From assembly GCF_014763045.1 (NCBI RefSeq), contig NZ_JACTAG010000002.1, positions 186,001 to 250,000 on the forward strand: a stretch of DNA of 64,000 bases, given 5' to 3'. The DNA comes from Sulfitobacter aestuariivivens (GTDB taxonomy: Bacteria; Pseudomonadota; Alphaproteobacteria; Rhodobacterales; Rhodobacteraceae). A program made the translations under genes and the position numbers. A model generated the notes under the pieces. It saw only the letters and a list, made by a program, of their open reading frames with translations. It ran no database searches and had not been told where the DNA came from. Below, in pieces: positions 51,397 to 59,679 of the stretch; positions within the stretch are counted from its first letter, which is position 1, and every line of letters starts with the position of its first letter.

Positions 51397-51939
51397 TCAC
51401 TTGCGGCGCTGGTGTTCATCCAGTCGCGGCATGATTTCCACAAAATTGCAGGGCTTGTGACGATAGTCCAGCTGCCGGACAAGGATCTCGTCCCATGCAT
51501 CCTTGCACGCCCCCGGCGAGCCCGGCAGCGCAAAAAGGTACGTTCCGTTCGCAACGCCCCCCGTTGCCCGGCTTTGAACGGCTGAGGTGCCGATCTTGTT
51601 CATCGACACCATCGTGAACACGGTGCCAAAGGCGTCGATTTCCTTTTCATAGACGTCGCGGTGCGCTTCCACCGTCACGTCGCGGCCCGTCAGCCCGGTG
51701 CCGCCAGTGCTGATCACCACGTCGATGTCACCATTTGCACACCAGTCACGCAGTTGCGCGGCAATCTGGCTGCGCTCATCGGGCAGAATCCGGCGCTCCG
51801 CCAATTGATGCCCAGCCGCCGCGATCCGCGCAACCAGCACGTCACCAGACCGATCCTCGCTTAAATCACGTGTGTCCGACACGGTCAAAACGGCGATCCG
51901 AACCGGGATGAACTCCATTGCTTCGTCTATCCTGCTCAT
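51397..51939 (-). CDS. moaB: Molybdenum cofactor biosynthesis protein MoaB
   Basis: A 180-residue MogA/MoaB-type protein: RIAVLTVSDTRDLSEDRSGD, ISTGGTGLTGRDVTVEAHRD and ALPGSPGACKDAWDEIL. It adenylylates molybdopterin before molybdate insertion by MoeA. The start is at 51939, in ATGA overlap with the lysE stop; a long upstream open frame is discarded. It lies 18 kb from the fdhD-mobA-mobB-moeA operon. Confidence 0.94.
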   Translation of the reverse strand: MSRIDEAMEFIPVRIAVLTVSDTRDLSEDRSGDVLVARIAAAGHQLAERRILPDERSQIAAQLRDWCANGDIDVVISTGGTGLTGRDVTVEAHRDVYEKEIDAFGTVFTMVSMNKIGTSAVQSRATGGVANGTYLFALPGSPGACKDAWDEILVRQLDYRHKPCNFVEIMPRLDEHQRRK

Positions 51940-52550
51940 GCCCGCTCCAACACTGCCAACCGCGCGGCGAGGGCCACGAAAATTGCGCTTGTGATCCAAC
52001 TCAATGTGCGCCCGCCACGCACCATGCGCCGCCCGATCCCGCTGGCAAACACGCCGACAGCCCCATTGATGACAAAACCGCCAATCCCCAGCACGGCACC
52101 AAAGATCATGAATTGGCCCAATACCGACCCTGCGTCCGGCCTGACAAATTGCGGGATGAACGCCAGCACAAAAAGGATCACCTTGGGGTTCGTCAGATTG
52201 ACAATCAGCCCCGCCCGGAATGCGCCGGCGACCCCAAGGCCAGGCCCGCTGGCCCTTGCGCCGCCCTGATGCCGCAGCGCCTGCCATGCCAGATAAAGCA
52301 GATAGCCCACGCCCATCCAGCGGATCGCATCAAAGGCCCAGGGCAGCGTGGCGATCAGCGCGCCTAGGCCCAGCCCCGCAAGGGTTACATGGACCATCCC
52401 CCCCAGACCGATCCCCGCGCTTGCCGCGATCGCAGCGCGCGGACCTGACCGCAGGCCCTGACCCAGACAAAACATCATATCCGCCCCGGGCGTAAGGTTT
52501 AGCGCAAGGGCCGCCGGTATGAATGCCGCAAGGGTTATCAGATCAACCAT
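51936..52550 (-). CDS. LysE-family amino acid/metabolite exporter
   Basis: A 204-residue membrane protein with about six helices. The start LAAFIPAALALNLTPGADMM has the NLTPGAD motif of LysE/RhtB, and NLTNPKVILFVLAFIPQFV is the second family signature. It is coupled at both ends: 8-bp overlap with udg upstream and ATGA with moaB downstream. Functional links among the three are not evident. Confidence 0.92.
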   Translation of the reverse strand: MVDLITLAAFIPAALALNLTPGADMMFCLGQGLRSGPRAAIAASAGIGLGGMVHVTLAGLGLGALIATLPWAFDAIRWMGVGYLLYLAWQALRHQGGARASGPGLGVAGAFRAGLIVNLTNPKVILFVLAFIPQFVRPDAGSVLGQFMIFGAVLGIGGFVINGAVGVFASGIGRRMVRGGRTLSWITSAIFVALAARLAVLERA

Positions 52551-53325
52551 CGCGCAGCCGTGTCTTAAGGCTTAACAAATCCGCCCACGCCTCGCGCTTG
52601 AATTCGGGACTGCGCAAAAGATACGCCGGGTGGAACATCGGCAGCGCAGGACGATCAGCGGCCTGCGTCCACTGGCCCCGCAGGCGTGTGATGCCCCGCT
52701 TGCCCAGCAAGGCCTGAGCAGACCAATTGCCGACAATCACCAACACCTGCGGATCCGCAAGGGCGATATGGCGCAGCAGGAAGGGCCGCATCATCGCGAT
52801 CTCTTCTGGCTTGGGATCGCGATTTTGTGGCGGGCGCCACGGCAGGACATTGGTGATATAAACCGGCGCATCCCTCCGGGTGCGGCCCCGGTCGATCGCC
52901 TCCAGCATCTTATCCAAAAGCTGTCCGGCGCGGCCTACGAACGGCCGTCCCTCGCGATCCTCGTCGCGGCCCGGGGCCTCGCCGATCAGCATGACGGGCG
53001 CGCCTGCAATGCCGTCAGAGAATACCAGATTGCGCGCGCCCCTTTTCAGCTCACAGTGTTCAAAACCGGCCATCGCAGCACGCAGCTCTTCCAACGTCGT
53101 CGTCGCAGCAGCGGCAGCTTCGGCGGCGGCCACCGCATCAACGGCGGCGGGCGCTTGCGTTCCTACCATAGCCGGAGCGGCAGGTGTTGCCGCCTTGGCA
53201 GGTTTCGCAACGGCGGCAGGCACGTCATAGCGATTGACGGGCTTTTCCTGCAGCGCCTCGTCCGCGCCAAGGTCGATCTGCCACTGAAGTGCCGCGAGGG
53301 CCTGATGATACTCAGCCGATTCCAT
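52543..53325 (-). CDS. Family-4-type uracil-DNA glycosylase with one cysteine
   Basis: A 260-residue protein with an Ala-rich N-terminal linker and a UDG domain from about residue 80. Active-site motifs are GEAPGRDEDREGRPFVGRAG and MFHPAYLLR. It should remove uracil from DNA. The family's four 4Fe-4S cysteines are not kept: Cys91 is the only cysteine in the whole protein, and the later cluster positions read NVLPWRPPQN and AMMRPFLL. So a cluster-free form is indicated. It is the first gene of udg-lysE-moaB. Confidence 0.9.
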   Translation of the reverse strand: MESAEYHQALAALQWQIDLGADEALQEKPVNRYDVPAAVAKPAKAATPAAPAMVGTQAPAAVDAVAAAEAAAAATTTLEELRAAMAGFEHCELKRGARNLVFSDGIAGAPVMLIGEAPGRDEDREGRPFVGRAGQLLDKMLEAIDRGRTRRDAPVYITNVLPWRPPQNRDPKPEEIAMMRPFLLRHIALADPQVLVIVGNWSAQALLGKRGITRLRGQWTQAADRPALPMFHPAYLLRSPEFKREAWADLLSLKTRLRDG

Positions 53326-53407
53326 AGCGCCAACTTACGCGCGCCGCAGGCTTGCCGCCAGATGGGCTGCTGCCCTATAAGGCGAAAGATTTCAAAAGGT
53401 CCGCACC

Positions 53408-54358
53408 ATGCATTTTCCGCACCGTCACCTGTTGGGCATCGAACAGCTTAACCAGCAAGACATCACCACGCTCCTCGATCTGGCCGACAAGTATGCGGAA
53501 CTCAACAGGCAGCCCGAAAAACACGGCGATGCGCTCAGAGGGCTGACGCAGATCAACATGTTCTTCGAAAACTCGACCCGCACGCAGGCGTCGTTCGAGA
53601 TCGCGGGCAAGCGGCTGGGCGCAGATGTGATGAACATGGCGATGCAGGCGTCCTCGATCAAAAAGGGCGAGACGCTGATCGACACGGCCATGACGCTGAA
53701 CGCGATGCATCCTGATCTGCTGGTGGTGCGCCACCCTCAGTCGGGTGCTGTCGATCTGTTGGCACAAAAGGTTAATTGCGCCGTCCTGAACGCAGGTGAC
53801 GGGCGGCACGAACACCCAACTCAGGCGCTATTGGATGCGCTGACCATTCGGCGTGCAAAGGGGCGCCTGCACCGCCTCAGCATCGCCATCTGCGGGGATA
53901 TCGCCCACTCCCGCGTGGCACGTTCAAACATCATGCTTTTGGGCAAAATGGAGAACCGCATCCGCCTGATCGGCCCACCGACACTGATGCCCTCCCAAGT
54001 CGCGGACTTTGGTGTCGAGGTGTTTGATGACATGGCCGAAGGTCTCAGGGACGTCGATGTGGTTATGATGTTGCGCTTGCAACGTGAACGTATGGACGGT
54101 GGCTTTATCCCTTCTGAGCGCGAGTACTTCCATCGCTATGGGCTGGATGCCCAAAAGCTGGGCGCGGCCAGGGAAGATGCGATCGTCATGCATCCCGGTC
54201 CGATGAACCGGGGCGTTGAAATTGACGGCACGCTGGCCGATGACATCAACCGTTCGGTCATTCAGGATCAGGTCGAAATGGGTGTTGCCGTGCGTATGGC
54301 TGCGATGGATCTTCTGGCCCAGAATCAGCGCGCTGCGCGTAGTGCTGTCGCGTCTTGA
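53408..54358 (+). CDS. pyrB: Aspartate carbamoyltransferase catalytic chain
   Basis: A 316-residue ATCase. Carbamoyl phosphate is bound by [20 protein letters not shown], aspartate by the [12 protein letters not shown] and [10 protein letters not shown] regions, and [13 protein letters not shown] closes the site. It makes N-carbamoyl-aspartate in pyrimidine synthesis. It heads a rightward cluster with four small membrane-associated genes, a pseudo-dihydroorotase and plsY. No pyrI follows, as in the class using DHOase-like partners. Confidence 0.97.
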   Translation: MHFPHRHLLGIEQLNQQDITTLLDLADKYAELNRQPEKHGDALRGLTQINMFFENSTRTQASFEIAGKRLGADVMNMAMQASSIKKGETLIDTAMTLNAMHPDLLVVRHPQSGAVDLLAQKVNCAVLNAGDGRHEHPTQALLDALTIRRAKGRLHRLSIAICGDIAHSRVARSNIMLLGKMENRIRLIGPPTLMPSQVADFGVEVFDDMAEGLRDVDVVMMLRLQRERMDGGFIPSEREYFHRYGLDAQKLGAAREDAIVMHPGPMNRGVEIDGTLADDINRSVIQDQVEMGVAVRMAAMDLLAQNQRAARSAVAS

Positions 54359-54360
54359 GC

Positions 54361-54891
54361 GTGGATGATCCTTGGGAAGGCCTGCTGGATGAGGATGAGG
54401 TTATTGTCTGGCAAGGGCGGCCAGAGCCCGGCATCAGGCTCGAATGGGAGCACCCAATTCTGCCACTTTTGTTTCTCGTCTTTACCGGTTTTTCTGTCTT
54501 CTGGATGATCAAGGCGTCTCAGGCCCCCGGGCCGATATGGATGTTTGGGCTGCTGTTCTTCGGCGTGGGAGTTTACAATCTGGTCGGTATCCATTTTTGG
54601 AAGGCCCACAAAAGGTCACGCACATTTTACACTCTGACCAACAAGCGCGCGTTTATCGCGACAGCCACAGCGGGGTCGCGCAGGCTCAAGAGCTATCCAA
54701 TCGATGCCGACACGCCGCTCGAATTCCAGACCGGCGTGTATCAGGACATCTGGTTCGCCAAAGAGGTTACGCGCCGAAACAAGCGCGATATCATCCGCCG
54801 CATCGGCTTTGAACGCCTGAGCGACGGGCGGGATGCCTACGCCAAGATGCGACAGGTGCAACAGGATCTGGCAAACCCGGATCGTGAATAA
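54361..54891 (+). CDS. Membrane PH-like domain protein, 176 aa
   Basis: Two transmembrane helices near the N-terminus (LPLLFLVFTGFSVFWMI and IWMFGLLFFGVGVYNLVG) are followed by a bacterial PH-like domain (TFYTLTNKRAFIATATAG, SYPIDADTPLEFQTGVYQD). No enzymatic motif. The start is GTG at 54361, two bases after the pyrB stop; a TTG at 54355 overlapping that stop is an alternative. Tight spacing implies co-transcription with pyrB. Confidence 0.75.
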   Translation: MDDPWEGLLDEDEVIVWQGRPEPGIRLEWEHPILPLLFLVFTGFSVFWMIKASQAPGPIWMFGLLFFGVGVYNLVGIHFWKAHKRSRTFYTLTNKRAFIATATAGSRRLKSYPIDADTPLEFQTGVYQDIWFAKEVTRRNKRDIIRRIGFERLSDGRDAYAKMRQVQQDLANPDRE

Positions 54892-55022
54892 GGCCGGGCC
54901 CGAGGATTTTCTGCTTACAGACTTCGGCGGGACCGAATGTTTTGAAACTGCCAGACAAAGCGCCACATATAATGTCAGAGCCGCACCCGCGCGGCATGGA
55001 TCCGGCAGGAGTAAACAACGTC

Positions 55023-55559
55023 ATGGGACTTAACATTCCACGCAACGAACAAGGCCTCATCCGCGTCTTTTCGATCAGCCGCCCCCCTGAGGAATTGACA
55101 AACGAGATCGAGGAAAACGGCAAATCCTCTGTGGCAGCCAGCCTGCTGGGTCGGGACCTGCCCGAGGGCGAATTTGAACTCTTTGCAATGTCGGATCTAA
55201 GCGGCGTGGGCTTGTCGGGCTATCTTGCCGAGGGCTACGCCGTCCCGGCAGAGCAGATTGCGCAACATCGCCGAAAACTGGATGCGCTGGATGGCTATGT
55301 CCTGCTGATCTTTTCCAAGGCATTCAACGGTGAAGAGGTCATCCTGACCCCCGGCCCCGACCTCACTTTGATCGGCACTTTCGGCGAAGCGCAACCGGAC
55401 ATGCGCAGCACGCCAATCGACAGTGAAGCTGCTCAGGCCTACTCCGGCACACCGCGCCAGACCCCGGCTACTCCGCCAAAGGGCGCATCAGGCTCTGCGC
55501 TGGTCGTGATCGGTGTGGTCGTATTGCTGGGGCTGGTCCTGTGGGGCCTGCTGGGCTAG
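55023..55559 (+). CDS. Tail-anchored hypothetical protein, 178 aa
   Basis: A soluble N-terminal domain starting MGLNIPRNEQGLIRVFSISR, a Pro/Thr/Ala-rich linker (GTPRQTPATPPKGAS), and one C-terminal transmembrane helix ending at the stop (ALVVIGVVVLLGLVLWGLLG). The start with AGGAG 11 bases upstream is preferred over ATGs at 54972 and 54999. No family is recognised; it lies in the pyrB cluster. Confidence 0.7.
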   Translation: MGLNIPRNEQGLIRVFSISRPPEELTNEIEENGKSSVAASLLGRDLPEGEFELFAMSDLSGVGLSGYLAEGYAVPAEQIAQHRRKLDALDGYVLLIFSKAFNGEEVILTPGPDLTLIGTFGEAQPDMRSTPIDSEAAQAYSGTPRQTPATPPKGASGSALVVIGVVVLLGLVLWGLLG

Positions 55560-55568
55560 ACACTGCCC

Positions 55569-55670
55569 ATGCAAGAACCAAAACCCGATCCCAAGATGTC
55601 CGGGCGCATCGCGATGATCGCCCTGTTGGTCGCCTTTGGCATCGTCGGACTGATGCTTTGGATTGCCTGA
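55569..55670 (+). CDS. Small single-helix membrane protein, 33 aa
   Basis: MQEPKPDPKMSGRIAMIALL continues as a hydrophobic helix to LMLWIA. It is a short frame between two cluster genes, 9 bp after one stop and 1 bp before the next start, so the packing supports it being translated. Function unknown; possible accessory peptide of a neighbouring membrane protein. Confidence 0.6.
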   Translation: MQEPKPDPKMSGRIAMIALLVAFGIVGLMLWIA

Positions 55671-55671
55671 C

Positions 55672-56091
55672 GTGACCGAGGGGCTGAGCTGGGCGCCAAA
55701 ACGCGCCGAGTTTCTGCGACGTGAAGTTTGGGTTGTCGGGATCACTTTCGGTGCACTTGTCGTTGTCGGACTTGGCTTATCATATGTTTTGACATGGCCG
55801 GTTTTCTGGGTCCTTCCGACCGCGCTGATGCTCAGCATCGGCTTTCTTTTGGACGACATAATGCGCTGGCGTGTGGTCCGGCAGGACCGGTGGGAAATCT
55901 CCGATGGCCAGCTGAGGCACGACGGGCCAGACGGAACGTTCACCGTCCCACTTTCCGAGATCGTAGAAGTACGTGCTGGTGTCGGTAGCCGCATCATCGT
56001 TCAACTGCGGTCCGGCAGGCGGGTTGTGCTGCGCTATCTGCCCGACCCCGCACAGACCGCCGCCCAGATCAATGCAGCATGTCCAAAGTAG
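55672..56091 (+). CDS. Membrane PH-like protein, 139 aa
   Basis: Two transmembrane helices (VWVVGITFGALVVVGLGLSY and VFWVLPTALMLSIGFLL) are followed by a compact beta-rich domain (WEISDGQLRHDGPDGTFTVP, SRIIVQLRSGRRVVLRYLP). The architecture is similar to the 176-aa protein at 54361. The GTG start at 55672 is one base after the previous stop. Function unknown. Confidence 0.7.
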   Translation: MTEGLSWAPKRAEFLRREVWVVGITFGALVVVGLGLSYVLTWPVFWVLPTALMLSIGFLLDDIMRWRVVRQDRWEISDGQLRHDGPDGTFTVPLSEIVEVRAGVGSRIIVQLRSGRRVVLRYLPDPAQTAAQINAACPK

Positions 56092-56199
56092 CCGCGCAGT
56101 GCTTTTCGTACGGCCCACTCATCGCGCGGGGGTCAAAAACACTTGGTTCACCCCGCAAATTCAGGCAAGAGGGCGCAGCCCCCACGATCAAGGCCCGAC

Positions 56200-57480
56200 A
56201 TGACGCTCACTTTCATCAATGCCATGCTGATTGATCCCGAAGCTGGCACGCAGACTTCTGGCGCGCTTCAGGTTGATAACGGCACCATCACCTATGTGGG
56301 CGCGACCCTTGCCCCACCCCTCAAAGATGCGAACGTTATCGATTGTCAGGGAAAATGTCTGGCGCCCGGTATCGTCGATCTGGGCGTCAAGGTCTGCGAA
56401 CCCGGTGAGCGGCACAAGGAAAGCTATAGGTCAGCCGGGCGCGCGGCCGCTGCTGGCGGTGTGACCACCATGGTTACCCGCCCGGATACCGCGCCCGCCA
56501 TCGACAACCCAGAAACGCTGGAATTCGTCATTCGGCGCGCAAACGAGGCGGCGCCAGTCAATGTCGTCGCGATGGCCGCCCTGACAAAAGGCCGCGAAGG
56601 CCGCGAGATGACTGAGATTGGCTTTCTGATGGACGCCGGTGCGGCAGCGTTCACCGATTGCGACCGTGTGATCACCGACACCAAAGTGTTTTCGCGCGCG
56701 CTAAGCTATGCGCGGTCATTAGGAGCGTTGGTTATCGCCCACCCGCAGGAACCGGTGCTCAGCGCCGGGGCGGCCGCAACCAGCGGCAAGTTTGCCTCGC
56801 TGCGCGGCTTGCCTGCCGTGTCGCCAATGGCCGAACGCATGGGTCTAGATCGCGACATTGCCCTGATCGAAATGACCGGCGCGCGGTATCACGCGGATCA
56901 GATCACAACAGCCAGGGCCCTGCCCGCCCTTGCGCGGGCCAAGAAAAACGGGCTCGACATTACAGCCGGGATTGGCGTGCATCACCTGACCCTCAATGCG
57001 CTGGACATTGCCGATTACAGAACATTCTTCAAACTCAAGCCGCCACTGCGCGACGAAGACGACCGTGTCGCGGTGGCCGAGGCCGTGGCGTCTGGCCTGA
57101 TCGACGTCATCTCGTCCATGCACACGCCGCAAGACGAAGAAAGCAAGCGCTTGCCATTCGAGGAAGCTGCCTCTGGGGCCATCGGGCTGGAAACGCTGCT
57201 GCCCGCTGCCCTGCGCCTGGTGCACGCAGGTGTGATGGATCTGCCGACACTCTGGCGCGCGCTGTCGCTCAACCCTGCCCGACGCCTTGGCCTGCCGGGT
57301 GGCCGCTTGGAGGCCGGCGCGCCTGCCGATCTGGTGCTTTTCGATCCCCATGCCCCGTTCGTGCTTGACCGTGCGACATTGCGGTCCAAATCCCTGAATA
57401 CACCGTTTGACGGTATGCGGATGCAAGGTAAGGTGCGCGCGACCTACGTCGCCGGAAAATCAGTTTACGAGGCCGCCTGA
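56200..57480 (+). CDS. pyrC: Dihydroorotase-like protein (pseudo-DHOase, PyrX type)
   Basis: A 426-residue amidohydrolase-fold protein homologous to dihydroorotase, but key metal and catalytic residues are changed. The canonical D-x-H-x-H reads DLGVKV (Gly62, Lys64), and the TDHAPH motif reads SMHTPQ, losing the catalytic Asp. It keeps SAGRAAAAGGVTTMV, GVHHLTL and IGLETLLPAALRL. Non-catalytic DHOase homologues bind and assemble PyrB in Pseudomonas-type bacteria, which fits the pyrB cluster. The start MTLTFINAML is at 56200. Its stop overlaps the plsY start. Confidence 0.88.
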   Translation: MTLTFINAMLIDPEAGTQTSGALQVDNGTITYVGATLAPPLKDANVIDCQGKCLAPGIVDLGVKVCEPGERHKESYRSAGRAAAAGGVTTMVTRPDTAPAIDNPETLEFVIRRANEAAPVNVVAMAALTKGREGREMTEIGFLMDAGAAAFTDCDRVITDTKVFSRALSYARSLGALVIAHPQEPVLSAGAAATSGKFASLRGLPAVSPMAERMGLDRDIALIEMTGARYHADQITTARALPALARAKKNGLDITAGIGVHHLTLNALDIADYRTFFKLKPPLRDEDDRVAVAEAVASGLIDVISSMHTPQDEESKRLPFEEAASGAIGLETLLPAALRLVHAGVMDLPTLWRALSLNPARRLGLPGGRLEAGAPADLVLFDPHAPFVLDRATLRSKSLNTPFDGMRMQGKVRATYVAGKSVYEAA

Positions 57481-58088
57481 TGCCCCTGATCGAAAGTTCT
57501 GCCGCCGCGCTGCTCCTTTGGGCCTCGCTTGGCTATCTTCTGGGATCGATCCCCTTCGGCATGGTGCTTGCCCGGGTGATGAATTTGGGCAATCTGCGCG
57601 AAATCGGATCGGGCAACATCGGTGCCACCAACGTGCTGCGCACCGGCAACAAGACCGCCGCTGCACTCACGCTTTTGCTTGATGCGGGCAAGGGCGCCCT
57701 TGCGGTTCTGTTGGCCCGCGCTTTCGCGGGTGAGGACGCGGCCCAGTTGGCCGCTGTCACCGCCATGCTGGGTCATTGCTACCCGGTCTGGCTGGGCTTC
57801 AAGGGCGGCAAGGGCGTCGCGACCTTTCTGGGTATCATGCTGGCCTATGCCTGGCCCGTGGGTCTGGCCTGCTGCGCCGCTTGGTTGGTCGCGGCACTGT
57901 CGACCCGGACGTCATCAATGGGCGCAATTGCCGCCGCAGCATTTTGCACCATGTTCCTGTTGCTGTTCGGATTTGGGACCGCGCTGATCATGGGGATCAT
58001 CCTGACCGTGCTGGTAATGTGGCGTCACCGGGCCAACATCACGCGCATTCGTGCCGGAACAGAGCCAAGGATCGGCCAAAAGGGGTGA
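57480..58088 (+). CDS. plsY: Glycerol-3-phosphate acyltransferase PlsY
   Basis: A 202-residue integral membrane enzyme. The conserved loops are SIPFGMVLAR, IGSGNIGATNVLRTGNKTAA, GHCYPVWLGFKGGKGVATFL and the C-terminal RHRANITRIRAGTEPRIG. It acylates glycerol-3-phosphate with acyl-phosphate in phospholipid synthesis. It overlaps the previous gene by one base and the next by GTGA. Confidence 0.96.
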   Translation: MPLIESSAAALLLWASLGYLLGSIPFGMVLARVMNLGNLREIGSGNIGATNVLRTGNKTAAALTLLLDAGKGALAVLLARAFAGEDAAQLAAVTAMLGHCYPVWLGFKGGKGVATFLGIMLAYAWPVGLACCAAWLVAALSTRTSSMGAIAAAAFCTMFLLLFGFGTALIMGIILTVLVMWRHRANITRIRAGTEPRIGQKG

Positions 58089-58354
58089 CACCTGCACCCG
58101 ACGTTGCCGCACAGATCATCGCGCTGCCAGAGGGTACAACGTACGGTGTTGCATACGGCCATCGGTACGTGACCACAAAAACCATATTCAACGCCGGGCG
58201 CTCTGCAAAAATCGTGGCCGAGCGGCTGGGTGGCGGCGATTACATCAGCCTCAATTTCTACTCACTGCACCGGGGCGCGCACCTACGCCCCTGCGAGATG
58301 CCCGCCGACACTGTCATCGACTTCTTGCGCGAATTTGTGCCGGATCCGGCCTGA
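58085..58354 (+). CDS. Hypothetical protein, 89 aa
   Basis: A soluble protein: VTPAPDVAAQIIALPEGTTY, then YGHRYVTTKTIFNAGRSAKI and ISLNFYSLHRGAHLRPCEMP, ending VIDFLREFVPDPA. The GTG start at 58085 overlaps the plsY stop as GTGA, which supports translation. I do not recognise a family. Confidence 0.68.
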   Translation: MTPAPDVAAQIIALPEGTTYGVAYGHRYVTTKTIFNAGRSAKIVAERLGGGDYISLNFYSLHRGAHLRPCEMPADTVIDFLREFVPDPA

Positions 58355-58489
58355 ACGGCGGCAAACAGCGTGGGATAGCTGCCACATCAGTCCGCAATAC
58401 TGGGGCAGACCCTTGGCAGCGCCGTTTCTTTGGCGCAGAGGAGGGCGCCGGGCAGGTACTGCGCCCGCCCTCAGGAGCCAACGCGACCC

Positions 58490-59164
58490 GTGACCCGTTC
58501 GATTGTCCTTTGTATCGCTTTGATCACCGCTATCGCCGCAGCACACCCGGCGCTTGCCCAATCCTTCAACGTCAGACTGGGCCAGACCAGTCTGGGTGTG
58601 CTCAGCTTTGACGCCGCCGGCCCAAGATCTGTTCTGCGGTCTACGCTGACCGATACGCCGCTGGGTGTCTTTAATGGGACTTTCAACGGGGTCTCGGAAA
58701 AAACAGGGGCTGCACAGAAATTCACAGGCGTGTCCCAATCGTCCCGCAAATCACGGCAGGTCAGCACGGTAATCGACCAGGGACGCGCAGTACAAACGAA
58801 CGTGACCCCTGAAAAGGAGCGCACCGATCTTTCAGATATCGACAAGGTGCCGCAGGGCGTCGTCGACCCCGTGATTGCAATAGGCGGGCTGATCAACGCA
58901 AGCGGCGGGTGCCCGAAGGGGGTCCACATCTATGACGGACGCCGCGCCATTGCACTCGCCCCGCAGGAATCTGCGCAGGACGGCGACACGCTGACCTGCA
59001 AGATTGCCTATACCGTCATCGCCGGACCCGGACATTTGTCACCACTCAGAATCTCTTCGGCCAGGATGCGGCTCAGCTATGATGTGTCCGGAGGGGGGCA
59101 AAAGCTCACGCAGATGAAATTGGGATCGGGCATCTTCAATCTTTATCTGGACCGCGTGCAATAG
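58490..59164 (+). CDS. DUF3108-like exported protein, 224 aa
   Basis: A signal peptide (SIVLCIALITAIAAAHPALA) is followed by a beta-rich domain with LRSTLTDTPLGVFNGTFNGV, GVVDPVIAIGGLINASGGCP and HIYDGRRAIALAP. The pattern fits DUF3108, an outer-envelope beta-structured family without known function. The GTG start at 58490 has AGGAG upstream. A weak terminator follows. Confidence 0.72.
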   Translation: MTRSIVLCIALITAIAAAHPALAQSFNVRLGQTSLGVLSFDAAGPRSVLRSTLTDTPLGVFNGTFNGVSEKTGAAQKFTGVSQSSRKSRQVSTVIDQGRAVQTNVTPEKERTDLSDIDKVPQGVVDPVIAIGGLINASGGCPKGVHIYDGRRAIALAPQESAQDGDTLTCKIAYTVIAGPGHLSPLRISSARMRLSYDVSGGGQKLTQMKLGSGIFNLYLDRVQ

Positions 59165-59675
59165 CTGCCAGCCAGCTCGGATAGTCAGCCGAGTCTCAAA
59201 ATTTTTGCATGGGTCTTCTGCCAACCGGAATGGATATTGTAACGCAGGTATTCGACAATCATCGTTCGTCCCCGGCAGGTGGCGCGTATTGCGCGAAAAC
59301 AACCCCTACCCTAAGGTCTGGGACAGAATAAAGATCAGCCAGGCCAAGAGGTTACCAAATGGTGACGACCCCCGCGCGCGACGAGAGACTGTTCCAACAC
59401 CCGGCGCCCGTTACGTCAAGGGTGAGATCTGGCAAACGGAAAACCCGCAGCCTTTCACTGCCGCGCAAGTGCAAAAAGAAAGCTGCACAAGGTGCCACGA
59501 CCCCTGTCGCCAAAGAACGCATAAATGAAACGCGCAGGCCAATGCAGAAGTTTGACTATTGGTACACAGACGACTCGGGCTTGCCCCGTACGGTTCAATT
59601 GACCGCGATCAGACTTGGTGCCTGTATTTCCCTGTCCCAAGCCACCCGGACCAAGGCCAGTGGGGGATCCGCAGG
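59165..59675. other. 511-bp interval with only weak coding evidence
   Basis: Besides the terminator candidate, the stretch holds overlapping open frames with poor composition. The best is 59359-59679 (next entry). No tRNA, repeat or recognisable domain is seen. GC is lower just after the DUF3108 stop, which would suit a promoter for the membrane protein at 59676. Confidence 0.6.
59176..59206 (+). terminator. Candidate terminator after DUF3108 gene
   Basis: CTCGG (59176-59180) pairs with CCGAG (59189-59193), followed by TCTCAAAATTTTT. A short stem with a T-run slightly displaced, 12 bases after the stop. Confidence 0.45.
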
Positions 59676-59679
59676 ATGA
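59359..59679 (+). CDS. Doubtful open frame, 106 aa
   Basis: The ATG at 59359 has GAGG upstream, and the stop overlaps the next gene start as ATGA, the coupling pattern seen often here. However the first 60 residues are Arg/Lys/Pro/Thr-rich and look non-natural. A shorter start at 59542 (MQKFDYWYTDDSGLPRTVQL) looks more protein-like. No family recognised; it may not be a gene. Confidence 0.3.
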   Translation: MVTTPARDERLFQHPAPVTSRVRSGKRKTRSLSLPRKCKKKAAQGATTPVAKERINETRRPMQKFDYWYTDDSGLPRTVQLTAIRLGACISLSQATRTKASGGSAG

